A stretch of DNA of 8,955 nucleotides from SIG565 sp045647785 (GTDB taxonomy: Bacteria > Bacillota > Clostridia > Oscillospirales > Acutalibacteraceae). Position numbers and translations under genes: made by a program. The notes under the pieces were generated by a model. It made no database searches. It was not told the DNA's origin and saw only the letters and a list, made by a program, of their open reading frames with translations. How positions within the stretch are numbered: the first letter of the stretch is position 1; every line of letters starts with the position of its first letter. The DNA is taken from contig JAZRMU010000058.1 of assembly GCA_045647785.1 (NCBI GenBank), positions 1 through 8,955 of the forward strand. The letters run 5' to 3'. Below are positions 1-6,554 of the stretch, piece by piece.

Positions 1-57
1 CACACAAAATCCAAAAAGCACGACTCCGAGCAAATTTGGGACAACAGCAAATTATAA
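1..57 (+). CDS. possible C-terminal tail of a plus-strand gene (partial)
   Basis: Frame 1 is open from the window edge for 18 codons (HTKSKKHDSEQIWDNSKL) and ends in TAA at 55-57, four bases before the palindromic terminator at 61-90. A hydrophilic tail ending just ahead of a bidirectional terminator is what a gene convergent with ileS would look like. The stretch is too short to identify a family, and the other two plus frames are also open here. The call rests on position rather than on protein similarity. Confidence 0.3.
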   Translation, partial: HTKSKKHDSEQIWDNSKL

Positions 58-60
58 AAC

Positions 61-90
61 AAAAATCCGATGAATATTCATCGGATTTTT
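61..90. terminator. bidirectional intrinsic terminator at the 3' end of ileS
   Basis: The 30 bases are a perfect palindrome: an A5 run, the stem ATCCGATGAA/TTCATCGGAT, and a T5 run. The palindrome starts 5 bp past the ileS stop codon. On the minus strand the stem is followed by TTTTTGTTTT, a good U-tract. On the plus strand it is followed by TTTTTATTATTT. It therefore suits ileS and could also end a gene entering from the left. Confidence 0.85.
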
Positions 91-95
91 ATTAT

Positions 96-3000
96 TTAGA
101 TTTTCTCAACGCCTATTGTAAGGTCCTCGCCGTTGATATCCCACTGCTTAACAAAGCCTGCGGGCTCTGCAGCGGTGAGGCTGTCGGCCAATGTGTCGCC
201 TGAAATATCGGCGGCGCCTGCCAATGCAATATTAACCGCCTTTTCGCTACCGCTTATTGTAATAGCGATATGGTCCATAACATTAAAGCCTGCTTCCTTG
301 CGCATGGTCTGCACCTTGCTCACTATCTCGCGGATAATACCCTCTGCCACAAGCTCATCGGTAAGGGTTGTATCGATAGCAACCGTGATACCCTTATCGG
401 TAAGGGCGAAGAAGCCCTCCTTCTGCTCGGACTCAATGAGTAAATCCTCTGCGGCAAGCTCTACTGTACCGCTTGCGAAATCAAATACAAGCTTGCCGTT
501 TTTATCGAGCTCTGCTTTAGCAGCAGAACCGTCAAGCTCTGAAAGCGCTGTGCGGATTTCGCCGAGCTGCTTGCCGTATTTCGGTCCAACGGTTTTGAGC
601 TGCGGCTTGAACTTATAACTTACAAAGCCGTCAACATTATCGGTGAAGCTCACATTCTTAATGTTAAGCTCATCGCGGATAATTTCAAGATAAATTTCAT
701 CGAGCGCGCTATCAAGCTTAACATACATTGTGTTAAGCGGCTGACGGTTTTTGCGGTTTGAGCCGTTTCGTGCCGCACGACCAAGCACAACTATCTCGAG
801 CACCTTTTCCATATTGCTTTCGAGCTGCGAATCGATAGCAGCAGTATCTACTACAGGGAAATCGCAAAGGTGAATCGACTCTGCAGCAGAGCTGTCAACA
901 CTTCTCACAATGTTCTGATAAATATTTTCAGCCATAAACGGAATCATCGGAGCGGCAGCCAGGCAAATGGTCTTAAGCGCTGTATAAAGTGTCATATAAG
1001 CAGCGGTCTTGTCCTCGGTCATACCCTGAACCCAATAACGCTCGCGGCCTCTGCGAACATACCAGTTGCTCATCTCATCAACAAACTCCTGAAGTGCACG
1101 CGCAGCCTCGGGAATGCGGTAGTTTGAAAGGTTATCATCAACCGCTTTAACGGTGGAATTGAGGCGGGAAAGCAGCCACTTATCCATAACGGTCAGCTTG
1201 CAGTCAGCGAGGTTATACTCTGTGGGATTAAACTTATCAATCTCAGCATAAAGCACATAGAAGGCATAGGTATTCCAAAGAGTACCCATAAACTTGCGCT
1301 GACCCTCGGTTACAGCCTTGCCGTGGAAACGGTTGGGCAGCCAGGGTGCTGAATTGGTGTAGAAATACCAACGAATAGCATCTGCACCGTAGGATTCAAG
1401 TGCATCAAACGGGTCAACCGCATTGCCCTTGGATTTAGACATTTTCTGTCCGTTCTCATCCTGAACATGACCTAAAACTATAACATTCTTATAGGGTGCC
1501 TTATTGAAAATAAGGGTTGAAATAGCAAGCAGAGAATAGAACCAACCGCGGGTCTGGTCAACCGCCTCGGAAATGAAATCAGCGGGGAACTGTGCCTCGA
1601 AAAGCTCCTTATTCTCAAACGGATAGTGATGCTGTGCAAAGGGCATTGCACCCGAATCGAACCAGCAATCAATAACCTCGGGCACGCGATGCATTGTACC
1701 GCCGCACTTCTCGCAAGGGAAAGTAACAGCATCAACGTATGGTCTGTGCAGCTCGATATCCTTGCTGCAGCCCGAAAGCTCGCAAAGCTCGGCAATAGAG
1801 CCTACCGAATGCAGATGACCGCACTCGCACTGCCAGATATTAAGAGGTGTACCCCAATAGCGGTTACGCGAAATGCCCCAGTCCTGAACATTCTCGAGCC
1901 AGTCGCCGAAGCGACCCTTACCAATGCTCTCGGGTATCCAGTTAATGGTATTGTTATTCTTTATTAAATCCTCGCGAACTGCGGTCATTTTAATGAACCA
2001 GGATTCGCGTGCATAGTAGATAAGGGGGGTGTCGCAGCGCCAGCAGAACGGATAATCGTGTTCAAACTTGGGCGCATCGAAAAGCAGACCCTGCTTTTCC
2101 AAATCAACCAATACTAACGGATCGGCATCCTTAACAAATTTGCCCTCGTAGGGTGTGTCGGCAGTCATTTCACCCTTGCTGTCAACAAACTGAACAAAGG
2201 GTAAGTCGTATTTTCTGCCAACCTTGGCGTCGTCCTCACCAAAGGCGGGGGCGATATGAACAATACCTGTACCGTCGGTCATTGTAACATAGCTATCGCA
2301 GGTGATAAAGAAGCCTTTTTTGTTCTGCTTCTCGGCACATTTGCCGGCGCAATCAAACAGCGGGATATATTCCTTGTGCTCTAAATCGGCACCAACATAT
2401 TTTTCTAAAATCTCATAGGCGGGCTTGCCCTCCTCGGCAAGCTTGCCGAGTACCTTATCGAGCAGAGCCTCTGCCATATAGTAGGTATAGCCGTCTGCCG
2501 CCTTAACCTTGCAGTAGCTCTCCTGCGGGTTTACGCAGAGTGCCACATTGGAGGGAAGAGTCCACGGAGTAGTTGTCCAAGCAAGGAAATAAGCCTCCTC
2601 ACCCGCTACTCTAAAGCGAACAACTGCGCTGCGCTCCTTAACATTCTTATACCCCTGCGCTACCTCGTGAGAGGAAAGCGGAGTTCCGCAGCGTGGGCAA
2701 TAGGGCACGATTTTAAAGCCCTTGTATAAGAGCTCCTTCTCATAAATCTTTTTAAGCGCCCACCATTCCGACTCAATAAAATCGTTATGATATGTAACGT
2801 AAGGATTTTCCATATCAGCCCAGAAGCCAACAGTGGGGGAAAAGTCCTCCCACATTCCCTTATATTTCCAAACGCTCTCCTTGCAGTGGTCAATAAACGG
2901 TTCAAGACCGTATTGCTCAATCTGCTCCTTACCGTCGAGCCCGAGCAGCTTTTCAACCTCAAGCTCTACAGGCAGACCATGGGTATCCCAGCCCGCCTTA

Positions 3001-3242
3001 CGCGGTACCATAGCACCCTTCATGGTGCGGTAACGCGGAATCATATCCTTAATTACACGGGTAAGTACATGGCCAATATGCGGCTTGCCGTTTGCAGTAG
3101 GCGGACCGTCATAAAACACATAGGGCTCGCCACCCTTTCGGCTTTCAATGCTCTTTTCAAAGATTTTTTCATCTACCCAAAATTTTTCAATTCGCTTTTC
3201 TTCCTCAACGAAATTCACATTGGGCGAAATAGATTTATACAT
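96..3242 (-). CDS. ileS: isoleucyl-tRNA synthetase, long eukaryote-like (IleRS2) type
   Basis: A cytoplasmic class I aminoacyl-tRNA synthetase that charges tRNA-Ile with isoleucine using ATP and hydrolyses mischarged valine. The 1048-residue protein has the HIGH signature at residues 55-58 (context GKPHIGHVL) and KMSKS at 600-604. The CP1 editing domain carries TTTPWTLPSN near 223-232 and GTGIVHIAPAFGEDD near 324-338. The block around 435-470 (WIPES, GRFGDW, WGISRNRYWGTP) is the conserved core preceding KMSKS, and the C-terminal anticodon-binding region starts near 680. Several Cys pairs (182/185, 400/403, 472/474, 510/513) could bind metal. Length and signature wording match the roughly 1030-1050-residue class rather than the roughly 930-residue E. 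coli type. ATG start, with AAGGAGG 7 nt upstream. The gene is complete and stands alone, with a terminator behind it and a divergent gene in front. No T-box leader is visible. Confidence 0.98.
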   Translation of the reverse strand: MYKSISPNVNFVEEEKRIEKFWVDEKIFEKSIESRKGGEPYVFYDGPPTANGKPHIGHVLTRVIKDMIPRYRTMKGAMVPRKAGWDTHGLPVELEVEKLLGLDGKEQIEQYGLEPFIDHCKESVWKYKGMWEDFSPTVGFWADMENPYVTYHNDFIESEWWALKKIYEKELLYKGFKIVPYCPRCGTPLSSHEVAQGYKNVKERSAVVRFRVAGEEAYFLAWTTTPWTLPSNVALCVNPQESYCKVKAADGYTYYMAEALLDKVLGKLAEEGKPAYEILEKYVGADLEHKEYIPLFDCAGKCAEKQNKKGFFITCDSYVTMTDGTGIVHIAPAFGEDDAKVGRKYDLPFVQFVDSKGEMTADTPYEGKFVKDADPLVLVDLEKQGLLFDAPKFEHDYPFCWRCDTPLIYYARESWFIKMTAVREDLIKNNNTINWIPESIGKGRFGDWLENVQDWGISRNRYWGTPLNIWQCECGHLHSVGSIAELCELSGCSKDIELHRPYVDAVTFPCEKCGGTMHRVPEVIDCWFDSGAMPFAQHHYPFENKELFEAQFPADFISEAVDQTRGWFYSLLAISTLIFNKAPYKNVIVLGHVQDENGQKMSKSKGNAVDPFDALESYGADAIRWYFYTNSAPWLPNRFHGKAVTEGQRKFMGTLWNTYAFYVLYAEIDKFNPTEYNLADCKLTVMDKWLLSRLNSTVKAVDDNLSNYRIPEAARALQEFVDEMSNWYVRRGRERYWVQGMTEDKTAAYMTLYTALKTICLAAAPMIPFMAENIYQNIVRSVDSSAAESIHLCDFPVVDTAAIDSQLESNMEKVLEIVVLGRAARNGSNRKNRQPLNTMYVKLDSALDEIYLEIIRDELNIKNVSFTDNVDGFVSYKFKPQLKTVGPKYGKQLGEIRTALSELDGSAAKAELDKNGKLVFDFASGTVELAAEDLLIESEQKEGFFALTDKGITVAIDTTLTDELVAEGIIREIVSKVQTMRKEAGFNVMDHIAITISGSEKAVNIALAGAADISGDTLADSLTAAEPAGFVKQWDINGEDLTIGVEKI

Positions 3243-3249
3243 AGTGCTT

Positions 3250-3256
3250 CCTCCTT
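3250..3256 (-). promoter_or_regulatory. ileS ribosome binding site
   Basis: CCTCCTT on the plus strand reads AAGGAGG on the minus strand, 7 nt before the ATG at 3242. It fixes the ileS start. Confidence 0.85.
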
Positions 3257-3284
3257 AAAGGTTAACATTATCTTACATCATATT

Positions 3285-3313
3285 ATATTATCATACATAA
3301 TAAATAATTGCAA
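3285..3313 (-). promoter_or_regulatory. probable SigA promoter of ileS
   Basis: On the minus strand, TTGCAA (3308-3313) is followed by a 17-bp spacer and TAATAT (3285-3290), with a TGA triplet giving an extended -10. The predicted mRNA leader is only about 35 nt and holds just the ribosome binding site. The surrounding DNA is very AT-rich, so alternative -10 registers such as GATAAT with a 16-bp spacer are possible. Confidence 0.55.
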
Positions 3314-3348
3314 TGTATTTTTGCTATATTTTAGGCGAAAATATTATT

Positions 3349-3353
3349 GGTGA
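3349..3353 (+). promoter_or_regulatory. weak ribosome binding site deciding the sleB start
   Basis: GGTGA matches part of the anti-Shine-Dalgarno complement (AGGAGGTGA) and lies 5 nt before ATG 3359. It overlaps the upstream TTG and GTG codons, which argues against using those as starts. Confidence 0.5.
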
Positions 3354-3358
3354 ATATT

Positions 3359-4000
3359 ATGAAGCGTTTTTCTTTGATTATTTCAATTCTTTTAGTTGCC
3401 GCCCTGCTCGCCGCCCCTTGCGCCGACGCACTCTCGCTCTACGGCTCAAGAGGAGATGAGGTAACCGCAATTCAGCGGGAATTGAGTGCCAGAGGCTACT
3501 ATAGCGGCGGCATCGACGGAATTTACGGAAAATTAACCCAAAATGCCGTTACACTCTTTCAAAAAGCAAACGGACTGAAAATAGACGGTATTGCGGGCAA
3601 GGAAACCCTGTCAGCACTTGGCATTACCGAGCAAGGCAGCAGCCTTGACAGTACCGATTACCGACTGCTCGCCCGCATAATCTCGGCGGAGGCAAGGGGC
3701 GAGCCCTATATCGGTCAGGTGGCGGTGGGGGCGGTTGTGCTAAACCGAATCGAGCACCCCTCCTTCCCCGATACTATGGCGGGTGTAGTATACCAAAAGG
3801 GCGCATTTTCTTGCCTGTCGGACGGGCAATTTGATAAACCAATAGCCGAGAGTGCCTATGCCGCCGCGCGCGATGCGTTCAACGGTATGGACCCGAGCGA
3901 CGGTGCAATTTATTATTTTAACCCCGACACCGCAACCAGCAGCTGGATATGGTCTAGACCGCATATTGTAACAATAGGCTCGCATCGCTTTTGCGGGTAG
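3359..4000 (+). CDS. sleB: SleB-like spore cortex-lytic enzyme
   Basis: A secreted peptidoglycan hydrolase expected to degrade spore cortex during germination. SleB-family enzymes are lytic transglycosylases acting on muramic-delta-lactam cortex. The 213-residue product has a signal peptide (KR, then a hydrophobic run at 5-20, likely cut after ADA near 24). A PG_binding_1 domain spans about 28-88 (GDEV, IQREL, GYY, DGIYG, F/G pattern). A Hydrolase_2 (SleB/CwlJ) domain spans about 100-213, with the ISAEARGE motif in which Glu111 is the likely catalytic acid, plus AVVLNR, FSC near 150-152 and a C-terminal SHRFCG. The peptidoglycan-binding domain separates it from CwlJ. TTG (3347) and GTG (3350) are in frame upstream, but GGTGA at 3349-3353 sits 5 nt before ATG 3359, which fits better and begins the signal peptide. 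No ypeB follows. It is transcribed divergently from ileS; forespore SigG control is expected for the family, but I could not read a clear SigG promoter. Confidence 0.9.
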   Translation: MKRFSLIISILLVAALLAAPCADALSLYGSRGDEVTAIQRELSARGYYSGGIDGIYGKLTQNAVTLFQKANGLKIDGIAGKETLSALGITEQGSSLDSTDYRLLARIISAEARGEPYIGQVAVGAVVLNRIEHPSFPDTMAGVVYQKGAFSCLSDGQFDKPIAESAYAAARDAFNGMDPSDGAIYYFNPDTATSSWIWSRPHIVTIGSHRFCG

Positions 4001-4052
4001 CGGTTTAATAGGTTACGGCTCTCTTTGATAAAAGTGCTATCCAAGGCATAGT

Positions 4053-4079
4053 AAAAACCCCCGAGAAAACTCGGGGGTT
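4053..4079 (-). terminator. intrinsic terminator of the small lipoprotein gene
   Basis: A 10-bp perfect stem AACCCCCGAG/CTCGGGGGTT (4056-4065 and 4070-4079) encloses an AAAA loop on the plus strand. On the minus strand the stem runs into TTTTT (4053-4057), giving a proper U-tract about 16 nt after the lipoprotein stop codon. In the plus direction the hairpin is followed by TTAAACATTT, a poor U-tract, so it would end sleB transcripts only weakly. Confidence 0.8.
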
Positions 4080-4094
4080 AAACATTTAGTTTAA

Positions 4095-4397
4095 TTATTT
4101 GATTTCCTTGTTCATATTAGCAAGCACATCATTCATCTGATTGAGCTTATCCTGGCAGCGGTATTCCTGCTGCTGGATGAAGGTTGTAATCTGTGAGGAT
4201 GTTGCGCTATTATATAGGTGCCATACCATCGGGTTAGAATCGAAAGCATTATCCGCCGAGAAGCTACTGCCGCCCCCACCGTTACCGTTGGCGCTACCTG
4301 TCTGGGTGTTGCCGCCGCAAGCTGCAAGGCAAGCTATCATCGCAAGTACCAACACTAACGCGAGGATTCTTTTGATTGTTTTGACATAAAACTTCAT
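4095..4397 (-). CDS. small predicted lipoprotein of unknown function
   Basis: A 100-residue protein with a lipoprotein signal: basic N-terminus (K2, K6, K9, R10), a hydrophobic core at 11-22, and lipobox LAAC with Cys27 as the likely lipidated residue (MIAC ending at Cys23 is a second, weaker option). A Gly/Ser/Asn linker (28-48) follows, then a roughly 45-residue tail with NPMVWHLYNS near 54-63 and a polar, probably helical end rich in Gln, Asn and Met that has one more Cys. It is predicted to sit on the outer face of the cytoplasmic membrane. I recognise no family. It lies 52 nt downstream of the M20 peptidase gene on the same strand and may be the last gene of that operon. Its ATG lacks an obvious Shine-Dalgarno sequence: the preceding bases are AAAAATATTTTTTGA. 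Confidence 0.7.
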   Translation of the reverse strand: MKFYVKTIKRILALVLVLAMIACLAACGGNTQTGSANGNGGGGSSFSADNAFDSNPMVWHLYNSATSSQITTFIQQQEYRCQDKLNQMNDVLANMNKEIK

Positions 4398-4449
4398 TCA
4401 AAAAATATTTTTAGAGGTTAACTAAAATCAAACTAAAAGTCAGTAAAAT

Positions 4450-5883
4450 TTAGCAAATATTAATTAAACGGAAGTAAAACTCCACCGTTTTGCAAATTGT
4501 TTCCAATTTAATGCGTTCATTGTTGCCGTGAATGCTCGCGCGCTCCTCGCCCGTGAGCGCCATAGCAGAAAAACGGTAAACATGCCGTGATAGGTCGCGA
4601 TAGTGGCGACTATCCGAGCACTGCACCATTAAATAAGGCGAAACTATGGCATCCGTCCAGGTGGAGGCAACCGCCCTTTCAACCTTTTTATATGCCTCGC
4701 ATTCGGTTTCGCTCACAGGGCTTGGCTCCATAGAGCCCAAAACCGATAATTTGATATTTTCGTTATTTATCGTACTTCTTATGTGCTCAACCGCACCGCT
4801 CACACTATCAAGCGGATTAAGGCGCAGATTGGCAACAAGGCTTGCCTTCGGCGGAATTACATTCGGTGCCGAGCTGCCAGCTGCCTGCGTGAAGCAAACC
4901 GTGGTGCGAAGCAGCGCGTTCATCTCTCCACCGCTTTTTTTGCCGAGCATATCAAGAACAGGTGCAAAAAGCCAGAGATTTGCAAAAATCAGGCGGTATA
5001 AAAAGCTCGAATGGCGACCGAGTGTATCGAACATTTCTCTTGCAGGCTTTGATAGATGCATTTTAAATGGTGTGGACTCAACGCTGACACAAGCGCCCGA
5101 CAGCTCGCCTATCGGTGTGTGCGGCTTGGGGGCTGAAGCATGTCCGCCCGAGGATTCGCGGCTGAACTCCAAATTAATCATACCCTTTTCGGCAATACCT
5201 ATAAGCCCGCAGGGCGCTTTAACGCCGGGGAAAACATTCTCAACAACAGCGCCGCCCTCATCCACAACCAGCTCGGGCTGAATACCCTGCTGCTTGAACC
5301 AATTAACTATGTTAACAGCACCCTCGCCATTAACCTCCTCGCCGCCCGAAAAAGCCAAATAAATATCATTTTTCGGAACAAATCCGCGACCGATTAGCTC
5401 ATTGGCCGCAAAAAGGATTCCGCTAAAGGTAACCTTGGTATCAAGTGTACCTCTGCCCCACATAACTCCGTCCTCAATAACCGCCTCGAAAGGAGGCTTT
5501 TCCCAGTTTTCCTCGTTCACGGGCACAACATCAAAATGCGCCATCAAAACGGTCGGCTTTTCACCACTCTCGCCGCGCCACTTAAAAAGCAGCGCGCGGT
5601 CAGGCAGAGTTATAAGCTCTGTAGCGTTTATAACATTGGGGTAAAGCTTGGGTAAAAGGTCGTAAAGCTTCTGAAACTCTTTGTCGTCCTCCTTGCCCTT
5701 ATCGTAATAGGACACGGTTTTGCAGCGAACAAGCTCACCCAGAGCGAAAACTGCCGCATCGCGGTCAAACTCAATTTGAGCCGTATCGCGCTCGGGCTGC
5801 GGCTTTGGGGTGAACATAATCGTACGGATAAGCAGCACCGCCAAAAGCAGCAGCACAGCGCCTAAAATTACATAACCCAACAA
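4450..5883 (-). CDS. membrane-anchored M20 family metallopeptidase, carboxypeptidase S/PM20D1-like
   Basis: A predicted di-zinc amidohydrolase of the M20 family. Related enzymes cleave C-terminal residues from peptides or hydrolyse N-acyl amino acids; the substrate here is unknown. The 477-residue protein starts with a membrane helix (4-24). The M20 ligand set follows in order: AHFDVVP with His116 and Asp118, RGTLDTK with bridging Asp148, GGEEVNGEGA with Glu182 (general base) and Glu183, VDEGGA with Asp208, and IHGNNE with His452. His248 in SSGGHASAP belongs to the lid/dimerisation domain. Every expected catalytic residue is present, so it should be active. The start is TTG 5883, directly after the TAA of the previous gene, with GGGG (5893-5896) 9 nt upstream; the next ATG codon would remove the helix. 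The helix has no basic residues before it and Arg20/Lys27/Arg32 after it. By the positive-inside rule this favours a cytoplasmic catalytic domain, but that is uncertain. Confidence 0.9.
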   Translation of the reverse strand: MLGYVILGAVLLLLAVLLIRTIMFTPKPQPERDTAQIEFDRDAAVFALGELVRCKTVSYYDKGKEDDKEFQKLYDLLPKLYPNVINATELITLPDRALLFKWRGESGEKPTVLMAHFDVVPVNEENWEKPPFEAVIEDGVMWGRGTLDTKVTFSGILFAANELIGRGFVPKNDIYLAFSGGEEVNGEGAVNIVNWFKQQGIQPELVVDEGGAVVENVFPGVKAPCGLIGIAEKGMINLEFSRESSGGHASAPKPHTPIGELSGACVSVESTPFKMHLSKPAREMFDTLGRHSSFLYRLIFANLWLFAPVLDMLGKKSGGEMNALLRTTVCFTQAAGSSAPNVIPPKASLVANLRLNPLDSVSGAVEHIRSTINNENIKLSVLGSMEPSPVSETECEAYKKVERAVASTWTDAIVSPYLMVQCSDSRHYRDLSRHVYRFSAMALTGEERASIHGNNERIKLETICKTVEFYFRLINIC

Positions 5884-6540
5884 TTAAAGCATCCCCTTTT
5901 TATACATAATTCGGCTCATACCAAGTGTGAACAGCACGCTCACCGGCACCATTATTCCAACTGTACCCTCGTTCAGCGCGGGGATGAAAATGAACAGTAT
6001 AAGCATTAAGATAACAGGCAGTATTGCAATTTTCCAGTTTTTAGAAATAAACACAACGCCAAGTCCGCCAAAGAGCGCAGGCAGCAGCTGCTCAAAAGCA
6101 GGAGCTAATACCTCTGCCGAAAGAATCGGGGTCAGCGGGATAATCAGCAGTACGCCTAAAATTATAATAACCGTTGTAACAATGGAGGATACCGCAATAG
6201 CAATGGTGGATACAACCTCTCCCTCATCTGAATTTGCCTTAACACCTGCCTGCTCAAGTGCACCGAGCGCACAAGGCAGCTTCAGATTTGAAATATTACC
6301 CGTTACAAAGGATAGATACGAGCCGCCCGCACCAAGCATGGGAATATAGGTTATAACCTCAACAACACCAACCGCCCAGTACATAGGCGCTGTGGCAACA
6401 AGACCCATTAAAAGTCCCTTCATATCCGGTGTTGCACCGAAAATAAGCATTGTGGCAACGGGGAAAGCGAGCAGCAGTACCATCATCGAAAGATTCCATA
6501 CTGTACCGTATTTATGCACATTTTTCATATAGTTACTCAT
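5884..6540 (-). CDS. multi-spanning membrane protein, putative transporter subunit (partner of DUF5058 protein)
   Basis: A 218-residue integral membrane protein with about five or six hydrophobic segments (near 14-35, 42-66, 109-138, 150-164, 168-188 and 194-209) and a basic C-terminal MYKKG. A loop at 67-90 carries PMLGAGGSYLSFVTGN followed by ISNLKLP, and a polar stretch at 96-108 (QAGVKANSDEGE) precedes the third segment. The motif Ser74-Tyr75...Asn82..Asn85 recurs in the next membrane protein of the operon. I know no named function. Paired hydrophobic proteins next to a peptidase suggest solute transport, by inference. An in-frame ATG at 6600 would add 20 basic, non-conserved-looking residues overlapping the upstream gene. 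The ATG at 6540 has AGGAGG 8 nt upstream and is preferred. It lies 13 nt after the DUF5058 gene, and its stop directly abuts the peptidase start. Confidence 0.8.
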   Translation of the reverse strand: MSNYMKNVHKYGTVWNLSMMVLLLAFPVATMLIFGATPDMKGLLMGLVATAPMYWAVGVVEVITYIPMLGAGGSYLSFVTGNISNLKLPCALGALEQAGVKANSDEGEVVSTIAIAVSSIVTTVIIILGVLLIIPLTPILSAEVLAPAFEQLLPALFGGLGVVFISKNWKIAILPVILMLILFIFIPALNEGTVGIMVPVSVLFTLGMSRIMYKKGML

Positions 6541-6548
6541 TTTTTCAC

Positions 6549-6554
6549 CCTCCT
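6549..6554 (-). promoter_or_regulatory. ribosome binding site that sets the start at 6540
   Basis: CCTCCT reads AGGAGG on the minus strand, 8 nt before ATG 6540. It touches the stop codon of the DUF5058 gene (6554-6556), so the two genes are likely translationally coupled. Confidence 0.8.

Noticed and set aside
2787..3353. Plus-strand open frames opposite ileS and the other large genes, such as 133-618, 1626-1967 and 2787-3353
   Set aside because: They lie antisense to genes with clear catalytic motifs, lack ribosome binding sites, and encode low-complexity or basic sequences with no recognisable domain.
3258..3358. Possible SigG (forespore) promoter for sleB, for example CAATGTA at 3311-3317 or CATATTA at 3279-3285 as the -10
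   Set aside because: No acceptable -35 element lies 17-18 bp upstream of either. The region is so AT-rich that partial matches are expected by chance.
4053..4079. The CG-rich hairpin as the terminator of sleB
   Set aside because: In the plus direction it is followed by TTAAACATTT rather than a U-tract. In the minus direction it has T5, so it belongs mainly to the lipoprotein gene.
4646..5281. A 211-codon plus-strand open frame antisense to the M20 peptidase gene
   Set aside because: It is fully inside the peptidase gene, which has every expected active-site residue. The translated product looks like an out-of-frame reading, and no promoter or ribosome binding site precedes it.
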